Both the position numbers and the translations under genes were made by a program. Below are positions 51,432 to 60,248 of a DNA stretch of 64,000 bases, in pieces. Source of the stretch: Actinomycetota bacterium. Lineage in GTDB: Bacteria > Actinomycetota > Geothermincolia > Geothermincolales > RBG-13-55-18. Under the pieces are notes generated by a model that did not search any database, was not told the origin of the DNA, and saw only the letters and a list, made by a program, of their open reading frames with translations. The DNA is taken from contig JACIXB010000011.1 in the NCBI GenBank assembly GCA_014360685.1, forward strand, positions 259,261 through 323,260, given 5' to 3'. The first letter of the stretch is position 1. Each line of letters begins with the position of its first letter.

Positions 51432-53026
51432 TGGCCCAACTCATCAGCATAGACCCGGTAACCCGCATCGAGGGTCACCTCCGTATCGACGTGGAGGTGG
51501 AGAACGGCGTGGTCAAGGACGCCTGGTCCTCGGGGACCATGTTCCGCGGCATCGAGATGCTCCTCAAGGGCAAGCACCCCTTCGACGCCCAGCAGGTGAC
51601 GGAGCGCATCTGCGGCGTGTGCCCCCTGGTGCACGGGACCGCCGCCTCCTACAACCTGGACGACGCCCTGGGCGTGGATCTCCCGGACAATGCCCGCATC
51701 ATCCGCAACCTGTGCCTGGGCGCCAACTTCATCCAGTCCCACATCCTGCACTTCTACCACCTGGCCGCCCTGGACTACGTGGACGTCACCGCGGTGGCCA
51801 AGTACGCCGGGAACGATCCCGCCCTGGCGGCCCTGCGGGACAAGGTAGCGGTCCTGGCCAAGGCGGGGGACGTCTACCCCTTCCTGCCCCGCTACGAGTC
51901 CGACGACTACGTAAGCGACCCCGAGCTGGCGGCCGTCCTGGTGAGCCATTACGTGCAGGCCCTGGAGATGCGCAAGAAGGCCCAGGAGATGCTGTCCATC
52001 TTCTACGGCCGCATGCCCAGCTTCGTGGGGACGGTGCCCGGCGGGGTGACCGTGCATCCCACGGTCTCCAATATCGCCGCCTTCCGGGCCCGCCTCGACG
52101 AGCTGCGGGTGTGGATCGACAACGTATACGTCCAGGACATCCTCACCGTGGCCGGTGTATCCGCCTACGCCCCCTTCCTCACCGCGGGGGATTCCGGCGG
52201 CAACTACCTGGCCTACGGCGGGTTCGACCAGGACTCCAAGGGCGCGGAGAAGTTCCTGCCCCGGGGTTACATCACCGGGAACAACGTGGCCGCCGTCGGG
52301 GAGTTCGATGAAGCCAAGCTCACCGAGTCGGTAAAGCACTCCTGGTACAAGGACGAGTGCGAGTGGCTGCATCCCAAGGAGGGGAAGACCGAACCCGACG
52401 TGCACAAGGAGGGAGCCTACTCCTTCCTCAAGGCCCCGCGTTACGACGGGAAGCCCATGGAGGTGGGCCCCATGGCCCGCATGCTGGTGCTGGCCGGACT
52501 GGAGCTGGGGGGCAAGAGGAAGGAGAAGAAGCTCATGCCTCTCATCGAGAAGCTCGGACTGGCCTCCGCCGTGGACGCCTGTGTGCAGGCCGGCAAGTTC
52601 GGCATCCTGCCGCGACATGCCATGCGCGCCCTGGAGTGCAAGCTCCTGGCCGACGAGATGGACAAGTGGCTGGACGAGCTCAAGCCGGGCGAGAAGATAT
52701 GGGACAAGAAGGACATCCCGGGAGAGTCCTACGGCCGGGGCCTGGTGGAAGGGCCGCGGGGCGCCCTGGGGCACTGGATCCACATAAAGGGTAAGGTCAT
52801 CGAGAACTACCAGTGCATCGTGCCCACCACCTGGAACGCGGCTCCGCGGGATAAGAACGGCAACCGGGGTCCCATCGAGACCGCGCTCGTCGGATTGCCG
52901 GTCCCCGACCCGGAGAACCCCATCAACGTGGTGCGCTGCGTGAGGTCCTTCGACCCCTGCCTGGCCTGCGCCATCCATGTCATCCACCCCGAGCACAACG
53001 GCGTCAAGGAATTCCGCGTGGTCTGA
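51431..53026 (+). CDS. hyaB: NiFe hydrogenase large subunit
   Basis: Holds the NiFe(CN)2CO site that splits hydrogen. The 531-residue product has both nickel-ligand motifs: RICGVCPLVHG (Cys61, Cys64) and DPCLACAIH (Cys510, Cys513, His516). A 15-residue tail after His516 is the expected peptide removed by the maturation protease encoded at 56363. SIDPVTRIEGHLRI at the N-terminus is typical. It overlaps the small subunit gene by one base (TGATG), so they are translationally coupled. The protein has no signal of its own and would be co-exported with the small subunit. Confidence 0.96.
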   Translation: MAQLISIDPVTRIEGHLRIDVEVENGVVKDAWSSGTMFRGIEMLLKGKHPFDAQQVTERICGVCPLVHGTAASYNLDDALGVDLPDNARIIRNLCLGANFIQSHILHFYHLAALDYVDVTAVAKYAGNDPALAALRDKVAVLAKAGDVYPFLPRYESDDYVSDPELAAVLVSHYVQALEMRKKAQEMLSIFYGRMPSFVGTVPGGVTVHPTVSNIAAFRARLDELRVWIDNVYVQDILTVAGVSAYAPFLTAGDSGGNYLAYGGFDQDSKGAEKFLPRGYITGNNVAAVGEFDEAKLTESVKHSWYKDECEWLHPKEGKTEPDVHKEGAYSFLKAPRYDGKPMEVGPMARMLVLAGLELGGKRKEKKLMPLIEKLGLASAVDACVQAGKFGILPRHAMRALECKLLADEMDKWLDELKPGEKIWDKKDIPGESYGRGLVEGPRGALGHWIHIKGKVIENYQCIVPTTWNAAPRDKNGNRGPIETALVGLPVPDPENPINVVRCVRSFDPCLACAIHVIHPEHNGVKEFRVV

Positions 53027-53042
53027 GGAAGGGGGGGTACCC

Positions 53043-53543
53043 ATGAAGGAGAAGATCAAGGTACCCGGCCCGGCGAAGGCCATGTACGCCGTCTATCTAA
53101 GCGCGCTGGCGGTGTCCGTCTACGTCGGGTTCAACAACTTCCACCCCTTCCTCTCCGGGTGGAGGTATCCCTGGCAGATGAGCATCGCCAAGAACCTGGG
53201 GCTGGCCTCCATATGGGTAGTGGCCCTCACCGCCGGGGTGTATCTCTATTACAGCACCCTGGGCCGGCCCAAGGGATGGAACGAGCCGTTGGGGATCTTC
53301 CGCGCCGTGCTGGCCCTCCTGGCCATCTGGTACTTCCTAGTGAGCTTCGCCGTTTATGACCCCAACGGCTGGCTGCGCGGCCTGGTGGACGGGTTGGGCG
53401 GGATCGCCGGCACCTGGAAGGTGTACTCCGTGTTCCTGTGGATAGTGCTCCTCCTGAACGTCATCTACGTGTACGCCCGCTGGGCCAAGTCGGAGCGCTT
53501 CCCCCGCCTGCGGGCGGCTGGCGGCGGAGAGGGGGTGAAGTGA
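53043..53543 (+). CDS. Four-helix membrane protein of the hydrogenase operon
   Basis: A 166-residue integral membrane protein with four clear helices, at about residues 13-30, 50-68, 86-105 and 128-148. In classical uptake hydrogenases this position is filled by a cytochrome b with several haem-ligating histidines in its helices. Here only one histidine is present (NNFHPF), in a loop, so bis-histidine haem binding is not possible. It may instead anchor the hydrogenase or join it to the RnfC/RnfD module. ATG at 53043 is 16 bases after the large subunit stop; its stop overlaps the rnfC start. I do not recognise its family. Confidence 0.82.
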   Translation: MKEKIKVPGPAKAMYAVYLSALAVSVYVGFNNFHPFLSGWRYPWQMSIAKNLGLASIWVVALTAGVYLYYSTLGRPKGWNEPLGIFRAVLALLAIWYFLVSFAVYDPNGWLRGLVDGLGGIAGTWKVYSVFLWIVLLLNVIYVYARWAKSERFPRLRAAGGGEGVK

Positions 53544-54868
53544 TGTCCGGGAAGGCCACCTACAAGACCTTCAAGGGAGGCATCCATCCCCCCTACCACA
53601 AGGAGTTGGCCTCGGGGAAGGCCATCCGCCCGGCGCCGGTGCCCGCGGAGGTGTTCATCCCCCTCCAGCAGCATATCGGCGCTCCCAACGAGCCCCTGGT
53701 CAACCCCGGGGACCGGGTGGAGCTGGGGCAGAAGATCGGGTCCAGCGAGGCCTTCGTCTCCGCTCCGGTGCACGCCTCGGTAGCGGGCACGGTGAAGGAG
53801 ATAGCCGAGGTCACTGGTTTCACCGGGGCCAAGGTGAAGTGCGTGGTGATCACCCCGGATGCGGAGCAGCCGGGGTTCGCCCGAAAGGACCGGGACATCA
53901 CCGCCCTCTCCGACCAGGAGGTCAGGGACATCGCCCGCGAGGCGGGCCTGGTGGGAATGGGGGGAGCCGCCTTCCCCACCCACGTCAAGCTAACCCCGCC
54001 CAAGGACAAGCCGGTGGACACGGTGATCATCAACGCCTGCGAGTGCGAGCCCTTCCTCACCTGCGACCACCGGGTCATGCTGGAGAGGCCCCATGACCTG
54101 GTGCAGGGGTTGAAGCTGCTCATGCGGGCGGTGAACGCCAAGCGGGGCATAATCGGCATCGAGGCCAACAAGATGGACGCCGTGGACGCCGTGCGCGGGG
54201 CGGCCAAGGGCGAAGCGGGCATCGAGGTGGACATCCTGGAGGTCAAGTACCCGGAGGGCGCGGAGAAGATGCTCATCTACGCCCTCACCGGCAGGAAGGT
54301 GCCCCCGGGTAAGCTCCCCTCCGAGGTGGGCTGCCTGGTCCAGAACGTGGGCACGGCGGTGGCCCTCTACGAGGCCTGCGCCTGGGGCAAGCCCCTCTAC
54401 GAACGGGTGCTCACCGTCACCGGGCAGGGGATCAAGGAGCCGGCCAACCTGCTGGCCCGGGTGGGGACGCCCATCTCCACCCTCATCGAGGCCTGCGGGG
54501 GCTTCGTCGGCCGGCCGGGGAAGGTGATCATGGGCGGCCCCATGACCGGTTGGGCCCAACCGGACACCTCGGCCCCGGTGGTCAAGGGGACCTCGGGCAT
54601 CGTGGTCCTCACCCCCGACCTGGTGGACGTGGGGACCGAGGAGGAGTGCGTGCGTTGCGGGAAGTGCGTGGACGTCTGCCCCATGTTCCTCCTCCCCAAC
54701 TTCATCGTCCAGGCGGTGAAGAAGGGACAGTGGGACCGGGCGGAGATGTGGGGGGCCCTGGACTGCTTCGAGTGCGGATGCTGCTCCTTCACCTGTCCCG
54801 CTTACATCCCGCACGTGGACTACGTGCGCAAGGCGAAGGCCGAGATCGCGGCCTTGAAGAGGAGATAG
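53543..54868 (+). CDS. rnfC: RnfC-like NADH/ferredoxin-linked electron transfer subunit
   Basis: A 441-residue cytoplasmic protein related to Rnf subunit C and to the Nqo1/NuoF flavoprotein core. FKGGIHPPYHKE starts it as in RnfC. AGLVGMGGAAFPTHVKL and NACECEPFLTCDHRVM form the FMN/NADH-binding part. A C-terminal ferredoxin domain has two four-cysteine clusters, ECVRCGKCVDVCP and CFECGCCSFTCP. It overlaps the previous gene by one base (TGATG). In a normal Rnf complex it accepts electrons from NADH or gives them up. Here it follows hydrogenase genes without RnfA, B, E or G. Confidence 0.92.
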   Translation: MSGKATYKTFKGGIHPPYHKELASGKAIRPAPVPAEVFIPLQQHIGAPNEPLVNPGDRVELGQKIGSSEAFVSAPVHASVAGTVKEIAEVTGFTGAKVKCVVITPDAEQPGFARKDRDITALSDQEVRDIAREAGLVGMGGAAFPTHVKLTPPKDKPVDTVIINACECEPFLTCDHRVMLERPHDLVQGLKLLMRAVNAKRGIIGIEANKMDAVDAVRGAAKGEAGIEVDILEVKYPEGAEKMLIYALTGRKVPPGKLPSEVGCLVQNVGTAVALYEACAWGKPLYERVLTVTGQGIKEPANLLARVGTPISTLIEACGGFVGRPGKVIMGGPMTGWAQPDTSAPVVKGTSGIVVLTPDLVDVGTEEECVRCGKCVDVCPMFLLPNFIVQAVKKGQWDRAEMWGALDCFECGCCSFTCPAYIPHVDYVRKAKAEIAALKRR

Positions 54869-54874
54869 GGGGTG

Positions 54875-56023
54875 ATGAAAGTGGCGGACAAGATGCTGGT
54901 CACCGTCTCTCCTCACCTGCACAAGAAGGACGAGACCATTCAGCGCGCCATGAAGGACGTGCTCATCGCGCTGACCCCGGCCGCGGTCTGGGCCCTGGTG
55001 GTCTTCGGGTTCAACGTGGTGTACATCCTGGCCGTGAGCTGCATAACCGCGGCCCTCTCCGAGGTGGTCATGCGCAAGATCATGAGGCGCAAGCCCACCC
55101 TCACGGATTACAGCGCCATGGTGACCGCGGTGCTCTTCGCCTTTCTCCTCCCGCCGACCACCCCGCTGTGGGTGGTGGCCATCGGGGCCTTCCTGGCGGT
55201 GGGAATCGGCAAGGAGCTCTTCGGGGGCTTGGGTAAGAACATCTTCAACCCGGCCATCTTCGCCCGGGTGTTGCTCTGGTTCTCGCCCCTGGCCGTGTAC
55301 ACCACCAAGTTCGTGAAGCCCTTCTTCTGGAAGGCTTCCGGGTTCTTCACCCCCATCGCCACCAGCATCAACGAGGGGGCGGTGGGCAGGGCGGTCTACA
55401 AGACCATGGCCGGAAACCCGGTGGCCGACCTGACCACAGCTGCGACTCCGCTTTCCCTGCTCAAGTCGGGGAAGTGGCTCCCGGACATGGTGGCCGGCCC
55501 CACCCCGGTGGGCGCCACCTGGTTGAACTCAGGAGGCAAGCCTTCCTTTTGGTCCCTTTTCATCGGGGCCAAGAGCGGGTGCATCGGAGAGGTGTGCATC
55601 CTGGCCCTGCTCATCGGGGCGGCTTATCTCCTCTGGCGCCGCACCATCGACTGGCGCATCCCGGTGGGGATTATCGGCACCTTCTTCCTGCTCACCCTGG
55701 TCACCTGGTACCACCCCATATACAACCTCTTCTCCGGGGGGTTGTTCCTGGGAGCCTTCTTCATGGCCACCGACTGGGTGACCAGCCCGGTGACCAGGCG
55801 GGGGAAGTGGATCTTCGCCGTGGGTATCGGGGCCACCGTGTTCATCATGCGGTTCTGGAGCCTGAGGCCGGAGGGCGTGGCCATAGCCATCTTCCTGTGG
55901 AACATCGGCACCCTGGTCATAGACCGCTACATCGCGGTGCCCAAGTTCGGGGAGGTGGGAGCCAAGGCCTTCAACCGGCTCCCCGTCCTGCCTGAACCGG
56001 CCCCGGAGCCGGTCAAGAAATAA
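54875..56023 (+). CDS. rnfD: RnfD-like membrane flavoprotein subunit
   Basis: Integral membrane protein of 382 residues with about nine helices, family RnfD/NqrB. The region DLTTAATPLSLLK near residue 190 matches the site at which RnfD/NqrB carry FMN covalently on a threonine (consensus S/T-[GA]-A-T). VSPHLHKKDETIQRAMKDVL at the N-terminus and GGLGKNIFNPAIFARVLL also fit. RnfD is part of the ion-pumping route in Rnf. It follows rnfC by six bases; GTG at 54872 is an alternative start. A strong terminator follows, closing the operon. Confidence 0.92.
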   Translation: MKVADKMLVTVSPHLHKKDETIQRAMKDVLIALTPAAVWALVVFGFNVVYILAVSCITAALSEVVMRKIMRRKPTLTDYSAMVTAVLFAFLLPPTTPLWVVAIGAFLAVGIGKELFGGLGKNIFNPAIFARVLLWFSPLAVYTTKFVKPFFWKASGFFTPIATSINEGAVGRAVYKTMAGNPVADLTTAATPLSLLKSGKWLPDMVAGPTPVGATWLNSGGKPSFWSLFIGAKSGCIGEVCILALLIGAAYLLWRRTIDWRIPVGIIGTFFLLTLVTWYHPIYNLFSGGLFLGAFFMATDWVTSPVTRRGKWIFAVGIGATVFIMRFWSLRPEGVAIAIFLWNIGTLVIDRYIAVPKFGEVGAKAFNRLPVLPEPAPEPVKK

Positions 56024-56060
56024 AAAAAGGAACCCCCGGTTCACCCGGGGGTTCTTTTTT
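56024..56060 (+). terminator. Intrinsic terminator of hydrogenase-rnf operon
   Basis: GAACCCCCG and CGGGGGTTC arms with a short loop, preceded by a run of A and followed by seven T, directly after the rnfD stop. The A and T runs extend the stem. Confidence 0.95.
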
Positions 56061-56362
56061 TATGGGGTCAGGTCTTGAAATTTGATACCCCGGTGGGTAT
56101 ATCCGGTCGGGTTTTATCCCGGCGAGGGCTGACGCTGGTCTGTCCGGAGCGGCTTACCCGCGGGCAGTCTACGGGCCCCGGGATTCGTGGTCCTGGGGGT
56201 TTCCATGCGGCTTGGCCAGCCCGGAAGGTAAGCGTTTGCAGGCGGATATGGATCGCGTTCCCGGCCGTGGAAGATCGTGCGATAACCCTTGGTGGGAAAA
56301 AATCGCCCCATTAGCCCTTCGACGGCCGGAAATCTACAATGGGATGGAATTTGGGAGGCGCC
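56061..56362. other. Intergenic region between rnfD terminator and hyaD
   Basis: About 300 bases holding the REP-like element copy. No clear promoter and no gene is seen. Confidence 0.4.
56064..56091 (+). repeat. REP-like dispersed element, copy 3
   Basis: Identical over 28 bp to 373-400 and related to 43403-43430. It lies just beyond the operon terminator. Here, unlike in the other two copies, it is not joined to a stop codon. Confidence 0.78.
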
Positions 56363-56842
56363 GTGTCTCGTTACGTGGTCATCGGGCTAGGTAATCTCCT
56401 TCACGGGGATGACGGCCTGGGCGTCCATGCCGTGCGGCGCCTCAGGGAGCTCAAGGAGGGGCTTCCCGCGGACGTGGAACTCTTGGAGGGCGGTGTCCTG
56501 GGATTGGACCTCCTCCCCTACCTGGAGGGGAAGGAGAAGGCGGTCTTCATCGACGCCGTGGACGCCGGCGAGGAGCCCGGGGCGGTGTTCCGCTTTTCTC
56601 CCCACGAGGTGCTCCGCGCCGGAACCCCGCCCCCCGTTTCCCTTCACGACCTGGGGCTCTACGAGCTGGTTGGCGCCGCTAAATTGCTGGAGCAGTGTCC
56701 CCGCGAGATAATAATCATCGCCGTGCAGGTCAAGAGCCTGGACCTGGGGGAAGGCCTTTCCGAGGAAGTGGAAGCGGCGCTGCCCGCCGTGTGCCGCCTG
56801 GTGGAGGAGGAGTTGAGGGGTGAGGCGCGGCCTCCCTCCTAA
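56363..56842 (+). CDS. hyaD: NiFe hydrogenase maturation protease (HyaD/HupD-like)
   Basis: Cuts the C-terminal tail of the large subunit once nickel is in place. The 159-residue protein has GLGNLLHGDDGLGVHAV near the N-terminus, FIDAVDAGEEPG, and SLHDLGL, which carry the three metal ligands (acidic, acidic, histidine) of this family. The GTG start at 56363 follows GGGAGGCG; an in-frame ATG at 56339 has no site. It lies 340 bases after rnfD and before hypF. Confidence 0.92.
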   Translation: MSRYVVIGLGNLLHGDDGLGVHAVRRLRELKEGLPADVELLEGGVLGLDLLPYLEGKEKAVFIDAVDAGEEPGAVFRFSPHEVLRAGTPPPVSLHDLGLYELVGAAKLLEQCPREIIIIAVQVKSLDLGEGLSEEVEAALPAVCRLVEEELRGEARPPS

Positions 56843-57030
56843 CGCATATCTTTATCGCCCCGCCTCCGACGGTTAACGAGAGCCGCGATTCCGGGAGGGT
56901 AAAACGGGTACCCGGAGCCGGATGCGGTGGGTGGGAAGGGGTCCCAGCCCGGGCTGATGCGGGAGGGGGATATCCCGCCTGCTGATACCCCGCCTGCCGT
57001 GGTGGTCCGGGCCACCCGGGGGTATGAGGA

Positions 57031-57130
57031 ACGGCGGTGGGATCGAATGGAAGGCGCGCCTCCCGGAGGCGTCCCAACCCCTGGAAAACCCGCTTGCGGA
57101 AAGGAAAACGGCGGTGGGATGGAATGGAAG
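57031..57130. repeat. 23-bp direct repeat duplicating the hypF start region
   Basis: ACGGCGGTGGGAT(C/G)GAATGG and AAG occur at 57031-57053 and 57108-57130 with one difference. The second copy contains the hypF ATG (57124); the first has an ATG at 57047 opening a 32-codon frame that ends just inside hypF in another frame. Confidence 0.7.
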
Positions 57131-59640
57131 ACGGCAGGGTGCTGAGCATCGAGGTGAGGGGGATCGTCCAGGGGGTAGGTTTCCGGCCCTTTATCTACCG
57201 GCTGGCCCGCGAGCACCGGCTGGCGGGATGGGTGGAGAACACCCCCGAGGGGGCACGGATCCTGGCCCGCGGCGGAAGCCGTGAACTGGAGGCCTTCTTG
57301 GAAGATATTACCAGGAAGGCGCCTCCCGCGGCGGTTATCGAGGAGGTGCGCACCGCGGAGGTGGAAGGACCGGGAGGCGCCGACCTCGCCGCCGGGGGAT
57401 TTCGCATCCGCGAGAGCTCCCGCGCGGGTGAGAAGACAGCCCTGGTATCCCCGGACCTGGCCACCTGTCCCGACTGCCGGCGGGAATTGTTCGACCCCCG
57501 GGACCGACGCTACCGCTACCCCTTCATCAACTGCACCAACTGCGGTCCCCGTTTCACCATCATCGCCGGCATCCCCTACGACCGCCCCCTGACCTCCATG
57601 GCCAAGTTCGCCATGTGTCCGGAATGCCAACGGGAGTACAACGACCCCGCCGACCGCCGCTACCATGCCCAGCCCAACGCCTGCCCGGCCTGCGGCCCCC
57701 GTCTCTGGCTGGAGGACGACAAGGGGGAGGTGGTTCCCGGCGACCCCGTCATCCAGGCGGCCCGTGCCCTGCGGGAGGGGAAGATAGTGGCCCTGAAGGG
57801 GCTGGGAGGTTTCCAGCTGGCCTGCGACGCCACCAGCGACGAGGCCGTAGACCGCCTGCGGGAGCGCAAGCGCCGCTACGCCAAGCCCCTGGCGGTCATG
57901 GTGGGAGGCCTGGAGGAAGCGGGGAAGTATTGCCGGGTGAGCGAGGAGGAGATGGAGCTCCTGGCCTCGCCTCGGGCCCCCATCGTGCTGCTCCCGGAGA
58001 AGGAGGACTCCCCTCTCTCGCGGCAGGTGGCGCCCGGCCTGAGGAACCAGGGCCTCTTCCTTCCCTACACCCCCATGCACCACCTCCTCCTGGCGGAGGC
58101 GGGAATCCCCCTGGTGATGACCAGCGGTAACGTGAGCGAGGAGCCCATCGCCAAGGAAAACGAGGAGGCGCGTCGCCGTCTGGCGGGGATCGCCGATTAC
58201 TTCCTTTTACACGACCGGGACATCCTGGTGAGATACGACGATTCGGTGACCTCCGTCCTCGAGGGGCGCGAATATATCCTGCGGCGGGCGCGCGGTTATG
58301 CCCCGTACCCGGTGGTCCTGGCCCGGGAAAGCCGGGTGGAGGTCCTCGCCGTGGGGGCGGAGCTCAAGAACACCTTCTGTTTCCTCCGCGGAAGGCACGC
58401 CTTTTTGAGCCAGCACATAGGGGACCTGGACAACGCGGAGACCCTGCGCCACTTCGAGGAGGCCTTGGAGTCCATGCGGTGCCTGTTCTCCCTTCGGCCG
58501 GAGGTGGTGGCCCACGACCTGCACCCGGATTACCTGTCCACCCAGCTGGCCGCGGATTTCGGCCTTCCCCGCGTTGCCGTGCAGCACCATCACGCCCACA
58601 TCGCGAGCTGCCTGGCGGACAACGGGGAGAGCGGCAGGGTGATCGGCGTATCCTGGGACGGCACGGGCTACGGCACGGACGGCACGGTGTGGGGCGGGGA
58701 GTTCCTCCTCTGTGACGAGGCGGATTTCGAGCGCGCCGGGCACCTTTACGCCGTCCCCATGCCCGGGGGGGAGGTCTGTGTCCGGGAACTGGACCGCATG
58801 GCCTTCGGGGTACTGTGGGAAGCCTGCGGCGGCGAGGAGGCGTCGGTTTTAGAAATATATTCCAGGACCTTCGCGGGGGCTGAGGCCGGCGATGAGGGCG
58901 GCACCGAGGGCGGCGGTTGGCGGCCCAGCGCCGCCTCTCCCCCGGGGGGGACGGTCCCCGATGGGGCTCGTCGCCGGGCGGCTACGGCCGCATCCCACGG
59001 GTCCCGGCCTGGGAACAACCGAGGGGCGGAGGCGGTGGGCCGGGATGCCGATCCCGTGAGGACGGATGGGGGAGACAGGGCCGCCGCCCTGGCGGCCATG
59101 GTCAGGGGAGGCTTCAACACGCCCCGCACCTCCAGCGCCGGACGCCTCTTCGATGCCGTGGCCGCCCTCCTGGGCTTGAGGACTCGCGCTTTCTACGAGG
59201 GCCAGGCGGCCTGCGAGCTGGAGGCCCTGGCCTCCACGGCGACCCCCTACCTGCGGGATAGGGCCTATCCAGTGGATATCCGGGAAGGAGAGCGCTCCCT
59301 GGTCTGGGATACCAGGTCCCTGGTCCTCGCCGTCCTGGAGGACATGCGCCGCGGCTCCGAACCGCCGGCCGTCGCCGCCCGGTTTCACGCCGCCCTGGCC
59401 AGGGGCATGGTGGAGGTGTGCCGCATCCTCAGGGAGGGATCGGGCATCACCCGGGTGGCCCTGAGCGGAGGCGTTTTCCAGAACCGCCTGCTCACCCCGC
59501 TGGCGGCGGAACTCCTCGAGGAAGAGAGCTTCCGGTGTCTGCTGCACCGCAGGGTGCCCTGCAACGACGGCGGCATCTCCCTGGGCCAGGCGGTGGCGGC
59601 GGCGCGGCGCCGGGAGAGATTGGAGGGCATGGATGATTAA
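57124..59640 (+). CDS. hypF: Carbamoyltransferase HypF
   Basis: Makes the cyanide ligands of the NiFe site from carbamoyl phosphate, with HypE. Domains in order: acylphosphatase (VRGIVQGVGFRPFIYRLA), two zinc-finger pairs (CPDCRREL...CTNCGPRF; CPECQREY...CPACGP), YrdC-like (KGLGGFQLACDAT) and the Kae1-like C-terminal part (HHHAHIASCLAD, VSWDGTGYGTDG, ALSGGVFQNRLL). At 838 residues it is longer than the usual 750-780, owing to a low-complexity insert of about 65 residues (roughly 585-650, rich in G, A, R, P). The start at 57124 could instead be GTG 57139. Confidence 0.95.
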   Translation: MEDGRVLSIEVRGIVQGVGFRPFIYRLAREHRLAGWVENTPEGARILARGGSRELEAFLEDITRKAPPAAVIEEVRTAEVEGPGGADLAAGGFRIRESSRAGEKTALVSPDLATCPDCRRELFDPRDRRYRYPFINCTNCGPRFTIIAGIPYDRPLTSMAKFAMCPECQREYNDPADRRYHAQPNACPACGPRLWLEDDKGEVVPGDPVIQAARALREGKIVALKGLGGFQLACDATSDEAVDRLRERKRRYAKPLAVMVGGLEEAGKYCRVSEEEMELLASPRAPIVLLPEKEDSPLSRQVAPGLRNQGLFLPYTPMHHLLLAEAGIPLVMTSGNVSEEPIAKENEEARRRLAGIADYFLLHDRDILVRYDDSVTSVLEGREYILRRARGYAPYPVVLARESRVEVLAVGAELKNTFCFLRGRHAFLSQHIGDLDNAETLRHFEEALESMRCLFSLRPEVVAHDLHPDYLSTQLAADFGLPRVAVQHHHAHIASCLADNGESGRVIGVSWDGTGYGTDGTVWGGEFLLCDEADFERAGHLYAVPMPGGEVCVRELDRMAFGVLWEACGGEEASVLEIYSRTFAGAEAGDEGGTEGGGWRPSAASPPGGTVPDGARRRAATAASHGSRPGNNRGAEAVGRDADPVRTDGGDRAAALAAMVRGGFNTPRTSSAGRLFDAVAALLGLRTRAFYEGQAACELEALASTATPYLRDRAYPVDIREGERSLVWDTRSLVLAVLEDMRRGSEPPAVAARFHAALARGMVEVCRILREGSGITRVALSGGVFQNRLLTPLAAELLEEESFRCLLHRRVPCNDGGISLGQAVAAARRRERLEGMDD

Positions 59641-60248
59641 CTCCGGGACGGCGGGGATGGCGGCCGCCCCCATGCTTGCGCCGCTTAGCGGGGGCGAGGG
59701 CGAGGATGCGGGGCGTGAGTCGGTACCACGCGGATAAGGGATGGAGGCACGTTGCGAGGGGACCGGTGGGGAAAAGCGGAAGAACGGTTATGGTTATAAT
59801 ATCTCCGTCACCTGCCGGACCTTTCCGGGACCATAGACGATAACGGCCGGTGCCGGGAACGGAAAGCCCTTTCGCCGGACGTTTTTCACGAAAGGAAAGC
59901 GAGCGGATCCGGGGACCCTCGCGGAACGGGGAGGAACCAGCCGATCCCAGGGAGGAGGACAACCCGGCCGAACCGTGACTCCGGCGGTGGTGAGACCCGG
60001 GAAACGTGTCGTGCGAGAGGGTTTGCGTTTGCTTGACTGCGATCGCCCCGTGACGGGACCGGCCCCTAACGGAGGCGGGGAATGGAGGCCGTCCCCCGGT
60101 GCGGCCATCCAATAAAGGTCGGTCATGGAAGGGACGGGGCTCTTGGACGGGTGGAGGTGGATTCATCCCGGTAGGTGGTGTACGCCTGCTTTGATGTGGA
60201 CCCGGGCAGGCGAACGAAGGGTCTTGAGCGACAACGGGAGGACGAAGG
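59641..60248. other. Intergenic region upstream of hypC
   Basis: About 610 bases. TATAAT at 59795-59800 may start a hypCDE transcript. No gene is recognised; hypA and hypB are not present here. Confidence 0.45.
59795..59800 (+). promoter_or_regulatory. Candidate -10 element for hypCDE
   Basis: TATAAT in an AT-rich patch about 450 bases before hypC. No -35 is clear, and the leader would be long. Confidence 0.35.
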
